A stretch of 64,000 bases of DNA from Runella rosea (GTDB lineage Bacteria; Bacteroidota; Bacteroidia; Cytophagales; Spirosomataceae): NCBI RefSeq assembly GCF_003325355.1, contig NZ_CP030850.1, positions 6,275,001-6,339,000 of the forward strand. The letters are read 5' to 3'. Below the pieces are notes generated by a model, which saw nothing but the letters and a program-made list of their open reading frames with translations, did no database searches and was not told where the DNA came from. Both the position numbers and the translations under genes were made by a program. Position 1 is the first letter of the stretch. Every line of letters begins with the position of its first letter. Positions 15,305 through 22,540 of the stretch are shown here, one piece after another.

Positions 15305-17176
15305 ATGAAAGGCATCATTGGCATCGTTGGAGGCATCAAGTCCAATGAATTGGAACGCATGAGCCGCTGTTTGTCTCATCGCGGGCAAGCTACCCTCAAA
15401 ACCAACGATGTCTTCAGTATAGGGCAGCTCAGTACTTGCTGGGGAGCTACCCTTTTTTATCAGGATGGCATTTCGGTCATCTCAGATGCCCGGATTGATA
15501 ATCAAGCCGAAATCTTAGAAAAAATCGGGCTTGCAGCGACCCTGAAAATGAGCGAAAATGAACTGATTTTCAGGGCCTACTCTAAATTAAGTATCAACTT
15601 TGTCGACTGTTTGGCGGGAGATTATTCCATTTTCATTGTGGATGAAATTCGGCAAAAAGTTTTCCTCATCAGAGACCATTTAGGGGTACGTCCGCTTTAT
15701 TACAGCTTCCGGAAGGGAGAGTTTATGGCTTTTGCCTCAGAACCCAAAGCCCTGCTTTTGCTCGATGATGTTTCTTCAGAGCCCAATGAAGAAAAGCTCG
15801 AAGAATATCTTCAATGGCCCACCGACCACAGGATTTATCCTAAAACGACTTTTTTTAAGGATATTTTCGCGGTACTTCCCGCTACTGTTTTAGAGATAGA
15901 CATGGATTTGCATCAATCCAAAGAAACCTTCTATTGGAAAATAGATCCTGAACAGTTCAGTCATTTAAACACCGAATCTTTGCTCATTGAAGAATACCGC
16001 AAAAGGTTTGAAAGGGCGGTAAGCAGGCGATTACAATCGCTCACGGGTGTTCAGGTAAGCGGAGGGCTCGACTCAAGCTCGGTGTATAAAGTGGCCGAAA
16101 GATATTTACCTACAGAAAACTTGTTCTCTGTGCATTTTTATCCCAAAGTTGAAGAAGCCGATGAGAGAGAATATACCCTGGAAGTCGTCCAAAACAACCT
16201 CCCAAATCATCATCAGATAGAACGAAGTGTTGTTTCCAGGGTAAGCATTGAGCAGGTTCAAATGCATATTGACCGACCGGATTTGAGTACCATACCAATG
16301 TGTGCCAAAATCCTTCCGGAGCTGATAGAATTTAAAAGAAAGGGAGTGGCGACCATTCTGACGGGGCATGAAGGCGATACCGTGGTGGATACGGGCTTAT
16401 TTTATCTTTTTTCGCTTATTTTTAACTTAAAATTCAAAGCGTTTGAGGAGACCATCGGAGGTGACCGTAAAACCACACGCGTCAGAAGGGTGTATCTTGT
16501 CAAACGAGCTTTTCATAAAAAATACGCGGAAGGCGGACTTTCAGCGGTAGTGCAATTGCTTGTTGCGGTTGTGCATCATCAAACCGTTTCATTCGTTGAT
16601 TTAATGCGGATAATGACCTCTTTCGGTCTTGGCGTAATAAAAAAAATGATTTTTAGAAAGAAAACGAAGGCCCCGGCGCAGTTGACAAACTATGTCCCGG
16701 AAACGCTTACGGGCGATATGCGGGAGCATTTCAGCCGTATTTGCTGTGCCGGAATCATTGATGCCAACGAAATACTTAATCTGGCCGGAGCGGCTTTTGG
16801 GATTGAATATGCGCATCCTTTTCTCGACAAAGATTTCATAGAGTTGAGTCTGATGGTGCCCGGTAGAATGAGAATAAGCCCTCAAGCAATGACGAGGTAT
16901 CATTTCCGACAGGCAATGACGGGGATTTTGCCAGAAAAAGTCAGGCTGAGGCAATCGAAGGTACTTTTTGCTAAACCCATTTGGCTCATCCTTGCGGACA
17001 TGACCAACGCGTGTATGGAGGAAAACGACTTAGACGCTGTCACAAAAGAAAAATTGGCCCTGATAAAAAAAGGCCTCCAAAATATGAATCATCAAAATTT
17101 TGATTTTGACAAAATCAGGAAATTTCAACGACAGCTATTTCTTCAAATGTGGAAAAATCAATTGCAATCTCATTGA
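15305..17176 (+). CDS. asparagine-synthetase-like macrolactam synthetase (lasso cyclase type)
   Basis: A 623-residue AsnB-family protein. The N-terminal Ntn-hydrolase-like domain (residues 1-200) keeps SHRGQ at 24-28 but begins M-K-G instead of M-C-G, so the catalytic cysteine for glutamine hydrolysis is missing, as in lasso cyclases of the McjC type. The synthetase domain has the pyrophosphate loop SGGLDSS at 252-258 and TGHEGD at 353-358, so adenylation of a carboxylate remains possible. The predicted role is ATP-driven amide formation in the precursor, for example joining an Asp side chain to the core N-terminus. It starts immediately after the YcaO stop codon. An amino-donor-free AsnB acting on another substrate cannot be excluded. 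Confidence 0.85.
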   Translation: MKGIIGIVGGIKSNELERMSRCLSHRGQATLKTNDVFSIGQLSTCWGATLFYQDGISVISDARIDNQAEILEKIGLAATLKMSENELIFRAYSKLSINFVDCLAGDYSIFIVDEIRQKVFLIRDHLGVRPLYYSFRKGEFMAFASEPKALLLLDDVSSEPNEEKLEEYLQWPTDHRIYPKTTFFKDIFAVLPATVLEIDMDLHQSKETFYWKIDPEQFSHLNTESLLIEEYRKRFERAVSRRLQSLTGVQVSGGLDSSSVYKVAERYLPTENLFSVHFYPKVEEADEREYTLEVVQNNLPNHHQIERSVVSRVSIEQVQMHIDRPDLSTIPMCAKILPELIEFKRKGVATILTGHEGDTVVDTGLFYLFSLIFNLKFKAFEETIGGDRKTTRVRRVYLVKRAFHKKYAEGGLSAVVQLLVAVVHHQTVSFVDLMRIMTSFGLGVIKKMIFRKKTKAPAQLTNYVPETLTGDMREHFSRICCAGIIDANEILNLAGAAFGIEYAHPFLDKDFIELSLMVPGRMRISPQAMTRYHFRQAMTGILPEKVRLRQSKVLFAKPIWLILADMTNACMEENDLDAVTKEKLALIKKGLQNMNHQNFDFDKIRKFQRQLFLQMWKNQLQSH

Positions 17177-17202
17177 TGAGAATTACCTTCACTCAAAATT
17201 TT

Positions 17203-17633
17203 AGCCATTGTTGGTGTTATCACCGCCCGGGCGGCCCCGCAACAACCCACTTCTCACTCTTTATGAGGCGATTTTACACAAAAGCCTAACATCAAAAAAG
17301 TTCTATATTTTCAAATAGATATGCCATAACGTTTGATAGCGTAATATTTTAGATAGATTTAAGTTGTTGGTGATAACACCAACAACGGCATCAAACAACG
17401 TCCCTCTTACTCTTTATCAGGATCATGCAAGTACTACAAAAGTCTAACGTCTAAAAACGGTATATTTTCGGTAGTTTTAAGTTGTTGGTGATAACACCAA
17501 CAATGGCGTCAACCCGCCTTTCACTCTTTGTCAAGCAAGGTATTACAGGAGTTTAACAACTAAAAGTTTTATATACCGATAGTTTTTACCAACTTTAGTC
17601 AAATAGATATGGCGTATAAGTAGGTTTTTAAAA
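17203..17633. repeat. array of palindromic repeat units downstream of the RiPP cluster
   Basis: Noncoding. Three units start with a palindrome of arms GTTGTTGGTG and CACCAACAAC (or near-copies) around ATAA/TTAT: 17204-17246 (inverted, interrupted), 17363-17386 and 17481-17504. Each is followed by shared blocks such as CTCTTTRT, AAAGTCTAAC-like and TCAAATAGATATG. Forward copies are followed by GGC(A/G)TCAA. The unit at 17203-17386 is repeated as a ~170-base copy at 18141-18308. The first palindrome is interrupted by a GC-rich 16-base insert (17225-17240). The array ends at the start of the small membrane protein gene. Confidence 0.85.
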
Positions 17634-17924
17634 ATGAAAAGAACAAAAATTGGTTTCTGGACGATTGGAATGGTTTTTCTATGCCTTCCAATACTTTGGT
17701 ACTTTTTCTATAAGTTCTATTATGCTTATATTTATTATAATAAATGGATAGCCTTATATTGTCTATTATTTTTTGCTCCTTGTTTATTCATGTATATATA
17801 TATTAATAAAGCACTTAATGGAAATAAAAAAGAAAGCCAATATATATTTACTACAGGAATAGTCTTAGGTATAGGTTGGATAGTATATCTAATTATAATG
17901 TGGTTAACTGGTGAATTTGTGTAG
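17634..17924 (+). CDS. small AT-rich membrane protein, unknown
   Basis: A 96-residue protein with three predicted membrane helices (about 8-28, 40-60 and 72-92) and a short charged loop NKALNGNKKESQ between the second and third. No family recognised. Its base composition and codon use (many ATA, TAT and TTA codons) are far more AT-rich than the neighbouring housekeeping genes, which suggests acquisition. It directly follows a palindromic repeat array and is followed by another, so it looks like a repeat-flanked cassette. Whether it belongs to the RiPP cluster, for example in export or self-protection, is unknown. Confidence 0.6.
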   Translation: MKRTKIGFWTIGMVFLCLPILWYFFYKFYYAYIYYNKWIALYCLLFFAPCLFMYIYINKALNGNKKESQYIFTTGIVLGIGWIVYLIIMWLTGEFV

Positions 17925-18140
17925 GTTTTTATTTGAATTTTAATGTAAATTTATTTTTAGTAATACTTCTTGTTAGGCGTAGTCTTCTAAGAGTTTAAAT
18001 CATTGTTTGTTGTTGCTATTTGGAAGACTACGGACTGAAAATAAATAAAATGTCTGTAAAAAACAAAATGGCTATACGTTAAATTAAAATAATGGTAAAA
18101 TGGAACTTTACAATCGTACCCGTGAATACTATAAGATATT
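17925..18140. repeat. gap with a separate inverted repeat
   Basis: No gene. An inverted repeat with arms CGTAGTCTTC (17978-17987) and GAAGACTACG (18023-18032) encloses a 35-base AT-rich loop. It may be the terminator of the small membrane protein gene or a mobile hairpin repeat. Confidence 0.55.
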
Positions 18141-18485
18141 TAGCCGTTGTTGGTGTTATCACCAACAACCCACTTATCACTCTTTGTGAAGCGATTTTCT
18201 ACAAAAGTCTAACATCAAAAAAAAATGTAAGTTTCAAATAGATATGTCATAACGTCTAACAGCGTATATTTTAGATAGATTTAAGTTGTTGGTGATAACA
18301 CCAACAACGGCATCAATTTTTATCCGTTGTTGGTGTTATCACCAATAACCTTTATCTTGCTCTTTATCAAGCAAAAGTCTAAGAAAGAATGTGTATTTCT
18401 GGTGGTTTTTACTGGCATCTTTCAAATAGATATGGCACAAAAGTTGTTGGTGATAACACCAACAATGGCATCAAAATATTTTATA
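18141..18485. repeat. second array of palindromic repeat units, upstream of the Imm26-like gene
   Basis: Palindromes at 18146-18169, 18285-18308, 18326-18349 and 18443-18466, alternating in the orientation of the loop and flank (loops TTAT, ATAA, TTAT, ATAA). The stretch 18141-18308 is a close copy of 17203-17386, including the inner blocks AAAAGTCTAACATCAAAAAA, TCAAATAGATATG and TTTTAGATAGATTTAA. The last palindrome ends 20 bases before the ATG of the Imm26-like gene. Confidence 0.85.
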
Positions 18486-18929
18486 ATGAAAAAGGTAGTT
18501 TATAAAGAAGGAGATATTTTTTTAATTTCTTTAGGTGATAAAATTTTTACTGGCTTAATTGTCAAAAGAAAGGAGAAAAGCAAGATATTATTGGGCTATT
18601 TTTGGCCAATTCAAATTAATACAGGGAATGATTTTTTGAATACAGTATTATCAATTCCCCCAATTTTGATAAGACAGTTTAGTGGTTTGGGATTTGATTT
18701 GGGTAGATGGAAAGTTATTGGGAGGCTCCTTGAATGGGACTCAAACAATTGGCCTGTTCCAGAGTTCAAAAAAAAGGACTTTTTTACCAATAATTATTAT
18801 GCTGTTCAATATGATGATGATTTAGAATTTATGAATGAACGGCTTATAACATTTAAGGAGGCTTCACATTTATTTGAGGATGGGCTCTCTGGGTTTGAAG
18901 CATTAGAAACAAGGCTTTTAAGCCTATAA
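18486..18929 (+). CDS. Imm26-like immunity protein
   Basis: A 147-residue protein starting MKKVVYKEGDIFLISLGDK. The pattern fits the Imm26 immunity family linked to polymorphic toxins: an N-terminal YKEGDIF strand, GYFWPIQ, the motif LGRWKVIGRL and a late YAVQYDDD followed by an ERL segment. The frame is open from 18327, but that part runs through repeat sequence, and the ATG at 18486 begins the family match. No toxin gene lies nearby, so it may be an orphan immunity gene against rival bacteria. It is AT-rich and repeat-flanked, suggesting horizontal acquisition. A role in RiPP self-immunity is possible but not supported by family knowledge. Confidence 0.7.
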   Translation: MKKVVYKEGDIFLISLGDKIFTGLIVKRKEKSKILLGYFWPIQINTGNDFLNTVLSIPPILIRQFSGLGFDLGRWKVIGRLLEWDSNNWPVPEFKKKDFFTNNYYAVQYDDDLEFMNERLITFKEASHLFEDGLSGFEALETRLLSL

Positions 18930-19072
18930 TATCAACTGGTGTGGGAAGATTACCTAAGAAAAAGAAATAAATTTCCTACAAACCTACATCAATCCAAAAT
19001 TGTGAAAGCTGCTCAAAGTAAGGCAGAAATATAACGGAGAGTAGCTTCTCAAAACTCCCCAAATCTTCAGCC

Positions 19073-19108
19073 AAAAGGGCCTGATTTTATCGAAAATCAG
19101 GCCCTTTT
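19073..19108. terminator. bidirectional terminator
   Basis: Perfect 16-base stem around the loop ATCG, with A-rich and T-rich outer ends, between the Imm26-like gene and the convergent holin-like gene. Confidence 0.92.
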
Positions 19109-19127
19109 TATATTTAAACGTACGCTT

Positions 19128-19466
19128 TTAGTCCAGAAAAATGCCAACAATGGCTTGCGCCAACGACAGTCCTAAGCTGAACAATAACGCGGCCAAAATG
19201 CTAGAAACACTGAAGCCATCTACCAGATAATCGCAGAGATAAACAATCAGGATGTTGATGACGAAATAAAACAAACCAAGGGTTAGAATGGTGATGGGCA
19301 ACGAGAAAAAGAGCAATATCGGTTTTATAAACGTATTGAGCAGTCCCATCACGATGGCAACCATAATGGCGGTTTGGGTGGTGTCAACATAAAAGCCCTG
19401 GAGCACGCGGCTGGCGGCTATCACCACAATAGTGCTTACAATGAGGCGTACAATCAGATTTATCAT
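19128..19466 (-). CDS. four-helix holin-like membrane protein (phage holin 4_2 / YvlD type)
   Basis: A 112-residue very hydrophobic protein with four membrane helices. The pattern (VRLIVSTIVVIAASRVL, MGLLNTFIKPILLFFSLPIT, LGLFYFVINILIVYLCDYLV) matches the mycobacterial-phage-holin-like/YvlD family, which is chromosomal and widespread and not evidence for a prophage. The NTFIKPILL..LP.T motif is the family hallmark. Function in bacteria is not established; some relatives respond to envelope stress. It is followed upstream by the ABC exporter gene on the same strand. Confidence 0.85.
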   Translation of the reverse strand: MINLIVRLIVSTIVVIAASRVLQGFYVDTTQTAIMVAIVMGLLNTFIKPILLFFSLPITILTLGLFYFVINILIVYLCDYLVDGFSVSSILAALLFSLGLSLAQAIVGIFLD

Positions 19467-19568
19467 AAAAGAAGAAAGGTTTGGTTTGAAAATGAATAAG
19501 GAAAGATTTTCGGTTGTAAAATTAGAAATACTCCCGAAAATCCAATGGACAAGTGTCGGGTATTTCCA

Positions 19569-21377
19569 CTAAACACCATCGACCAATTCAAATTGTAACT
19601 TAATCAGGCCCGCATACAGGCCGTTTTCGTTCATGGCCAGTTCTTCGTGGGTGCCAGACTCAAAAATGGTGCCTTCCTTGATGACATAAATGCAATCGAC
19701 ATTGCGGACGGTTGCCAGTCGGTGAGCGATGATGATGGTGGTGCGATTCTGCATCAAACGGTCGAGGGCATCTTGTACCAATTTTTCCGATTCGGCATCC
19801 AACGAACTAGTGGCTTCGTCGAGAATCAAGATTTTGGGGTCTTTCAAAATGGCCCGCGCAATGGCAATCCGCTGACGCTGACCGCCTGAAAGTTTGATGC
19901 CGCGTTCGCCCACGACCGTTTCCAATTGGTCGGGAAAAGATTCAATAAAATCGAGGGCGTTGGCTTTGCGGGCGGCTTCCCGAATCTCTTCGTGGGTAGC
20001 GTTGGGCTTTCCGTAAGCGATGTTTTCGCGGATGGTGCCGCCAAACAAAATGACTTCCTGGGGCACCACGGCGATGTTTTGGCGGTAAGCCGTAATATCA
20101 AAGGTCTGAATATCCTGTCCGTCTACCGAGATTTTGCCGCCCAACGGGGTATGATAACGCATCAAAAGTTGCACAATGGTTGATTTTCCAGCGCCGCTAT
20201 AACCCACCAAAGCTATTTTCTGACCGGCAGGTACGTGGAGCGAAACGCCTTTCAATACCTGCATATCGGGTCGGGTAGGGTAGGCAAATTGGACATTATC
20301 AAAAGCGATATTGCCGTTTACCGTAATCGGTTGTACTTGTTGGTGTACATCCACTTCTGATTTTTCGTCCAAAATTTCCAGCAACCGCTCCGAAGCCCCC
20401 AAGGTTTTCTGAATCTGGGCGTACATATCGCCCAAACCGCCAATAGAACCCCCGATAAACATGGTGTAGAAGATGAAGGTCATCAATTCAGAAAAGGGCA
20501 TTTCGCCGCTTTGCACCAGCGTAGCACCGTACCATACCACCCCGACGATGCCGCCAAAAAGCGCAAAAATGATGAATGAAACGAATCCGCCGCGAAAACG
20601 GGCCGCTTTTAACGAGGCCGTAATAACGCGAGAAAGCGCGTCGCCATAGCGGTTGATTTCGAGAAATTCATTCGTAAAAGCCTTCACGATTGTTACGGAT
20701 TGGAGCGTTTCTTCCACCACGACGTTGGCGTTGGCCAGTTCGTCTTGGGCTTTCTTGGAGAGTTTGCGGATGTAGCGCCCAAAAATCATGGCGACTACGA
20801 TAGCCACAGGAAACGTAGCCAACATAAAAATGGTCAGTTTCCACGAAATAAAGCAGATAATCACGATACCAACCACCACCGTGGCCAAAGAACGAAACAA
20901 TTCGGCCAACGTAAATGACAGCACATCTTGCAACGCCTGCACATCGGACGTGATGCGGCTCATGAGTTCGCCCACGCGGCGTTGTTCAAAAAAAGGAATG
21001 GGCAACGACACGATTTTGCCGTATAAAGTACGCCGAATATCTGCCATGCCTTTCTCGCTCACGATGGAGAAAAAGTAAATACGCCCAAACGAAAAGAGCG
21101 ATTGTAGCACCAGAATACCAATCAGAAAAAGAACCACCTGATTGAGTTCATAGGAGGATTTTCCTTCAATCACCGCCACGATTTCGCCAATCAATTTGGG
21201 GAAAATAAGGTTGGTCGTCAGTGAGAGAAGTAGGAAAAGGATTCCTACTAGAAACGTATTTTTATAGGGTAAAATAAACCGAAATATCTTGAGGGCTTTC
21301 GACAGACCTTCTTTATTGAGTTTGCGTTTTTTATCTTCGGGCGACAATTCTACGCCCGTTCCTCTTCCTTTTGCCAT
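19569..21377 (-). CDS. ABC exporter, fused permease and ATPase (MsbA/MDR type)
   Basis: A 602-residue half-transporter. Residues 30-330 form a six-helix type-1 exporter membrane domain. The ATPase domain follows, with Walker A GYSGAGKST at 392-400, Q-loop near VVPQEVILFGG, signature LSGGQRQRIAIARA, Walker B ILILDEATSSLD and switch histidine in IIIAHRLATV. It would act as a homodimer in the inner membrane, exporting lipids, drugs or peptides. No peptidase C39 domain is present, so it is not a leader-cleaving peptide exporter, and it lies about 2.4 kb from the RiPP genes beyond a terminator on the other strand. Substrate unknown. Confidence 0.92.
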   Translation of the reverse strand: MAKGRGTGVELSPEDKKRKLNKEGLSKALKIFRFILPYKNTFLVGILFLLLSLTTNLIFPKLIGEIVAVIEGKSSYELNQVVLFLIGILVLQSLFSFGRIYFFSIVSEKGMADIRRTLYGKIVSLPIPFFEQRRVGELMSRITSDVQALQDVLSFTLAELFRSLATVVVGIVIICFISWKLTIFMLATFPVAIVVAMIFGRYIRKLSKKAQDELANANVVVEETLQSVTIVKAFTNEFLEINRYGDALSRVITASLKAARFRGGFVSFIIFALFGGIVGVVWYGATLVQSGEMPFSELMTFIFYTMFIGGSIGGLGDMYAQIQKTLGASERLLEILDEKSEVDVHQQVQPITVNGNIAFDNVQFAYPTRPDMQVLKGVSLHVPAGQKIALVGYSGAGKSTIVQLLMRYHTPLGGKISVDGQDIQTFDITAYRQNIAVVPQEVILFGGTIRENIAYGKPNATHEEIREAARKANALDFIESFPDQLETVVGERGIKLSGGQRQRIAIARAILKDPKILILDEATSSLDAESEKLVQDALDRLMQNRTTIIIAHRLATVRNVDCIYVIKEGTIFESGTHEELAMNENGLYAGLIKLQFELVDGV

Positions 21378-21475
21378 TTTGTGGGTTAATTTTATGCTTT
21401 AACTACTTGTGTTCAAGTAATGTATTGAATGTTTTAGTCCTTGTGCTTGGTTCGAGTCCAAATGGAACCCCAAAG

Positions 21476-22459
21476 TTACTCTTCTTCTTTTTGCCCCTTG
21501 TATTTTGATTGCTCCAACAACTGCCTAACATTGGTATTGGCCATTAAATCAGAGAGTTTGGTGGATGGATTTTCGGTCAAATACCGATTGATAATGCGCC
21601 AACCTACCCAACGACCGATTCCGCCAGGGCAGTATTGACTTATCTCAGGCGTGGCGGGACGTTCGCTGATGAATCGGTCTTTTTCGGCATCGCGGGTTTG
21701 GTACAACAGCTTTCGGTCCAAAAAATACGCCCAAATGTCTTCTTGTGAAGCGTATACATCTTCGAGCTGCTCCTGCGAATAGCCGATAATGAGGCTGTCG
21801 GGCGTTTCGGGGGCTACGTGCTTGACAAACTCGAAGCCTTTGCCGTACCACATCATGTCGGCCAGCAGCGTTTGGTCGTTGTCGGGCACTTTGTTGTATT
21901 TCTCAGAAATGAAAAACAAAACGGCAGGCACAATGTATTCCTGTTGATAGCGACGGAGTTGATAATCAAATAGTTGGGGTCGGTACTTGGCTTTGGGCCC
22001 GCCGAAATAATCTAGTCCGATGACAATCACGCTGTCGGAAACGTACAAATCACTGCCCATAAAACCCGTTACGGTGGTGACTATTTGCGGGGCTTTAAAA
22101 TCGGGGAAATTGGCTTGAATCTCACCGAACGCCTGTTGCAGTTGCGTTTTTATGGGTGCTAAATCCCCAAATTGTGTTTGCAGGTCTTTGTTGAATTTCT
22201 GCAAATCAGGATTGGTGATATTGGCATACAATTGATTGACAATGAGGGAGTCAGGGATGCTTTTGTCTAGCCCAAAATACGCCCTTAGGTAAGGGTTTTT
22301 TTTGAGCAATCCCGCAATTTCGTCGGGATTTTTGGCCGCAAAAAGCTCGTTTTCTAAACGACGAACGGTAACGGGGATTTCTTTGGGCGGGGTATCACAG
22401 CCTGACGAGGCCATAAAAAGTGCCGCCGAAGCGAGAATAGAAAAAAAAATTGATTTCAT
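21476..22459 (-). CDS. gldB: gliding motility lipoprotein GldB-like
   Basis: A 327-residue lipoprotein: the signal MKSIFFSILASAALFMASSG ends at the lipobox cysteine followed by DTPPKEIPVTV. The body matches the GldB family of Bacteroidota, with the opening pattern VRRLENELFA, central FMGSDLYVSDSVIVIGLDYFGG and late GGIGRWVGWRIINRY. GldB is associated with gliding and the type IX secretion machinery and is also kept in non-gliding species. A TTG at 22471 would add four residues, but the ATG at 22459 gives the clean lipoprotein signal. A T9SS plug gene lies 1.2 kb away. Confidence 0.85.
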   Translation of the reverse strand: MKSIFFSILASAALFMASSGCDTPPKEIPVTVRRLENELFAAKNPDEIAGLLKKNPYLRAYFGLDKSIPDSLIVNQLYANITNPDLQKFNKDLQTQFGDLAPIKTQLQQAFGEIQANFPDFKAPQIVTTVTGFMGSDLYVSDSVIVIGLDYFGGPKAKYRPQLFDYQLRRYQQEYIVPAVLFFISEKYNKVPDNDQTLLADMMWYGKGFEFVKHVAPETPDSLIIGYSQEQLEDVYASQEDIWAYFLDRKLLYQTRDAEKDRFISERPATPEISQYCPGGIGRWVGWRIINRYLTENPSTKLSDLMANTNVRQLLEQSKYKGQKEEE

Positions 22460-22540
22460 GAAAGGAGGCAATGACCTACTTGAAACGCAGAAATATTGCT
22501 AAAAGTTTGTGGTTAACCGATTTTTAATGGATAACCTCCC

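Noticed and set aside
18092-18232. 46-residue open frame inside the repeat array (MVKWNFTIVPV...)
   Set aside because: It runs through the palindrome and the repeated blocks, and the sister repeat copy does not keep the frame, so it is a by-product of the repeat.
17203-18485. CRISPR array
   Set aside because: The repeats are palindromes of irregular spacing and mixed orientation, the intervening sequences resemble each other rather than being unique spacers, and no cas gene is present.
19128-19466. Prophage signal from a holin-like protein
   Set aside because: The family is a chromosomal YvlD-type membrane protein, and no other phage gene is near.
19569-21377. RiPP exporter
   Set aside because: It lacks a peptidase domain, lies on the opposite strand past two terminators and a repeat region, and has the common MsbA-like layout.
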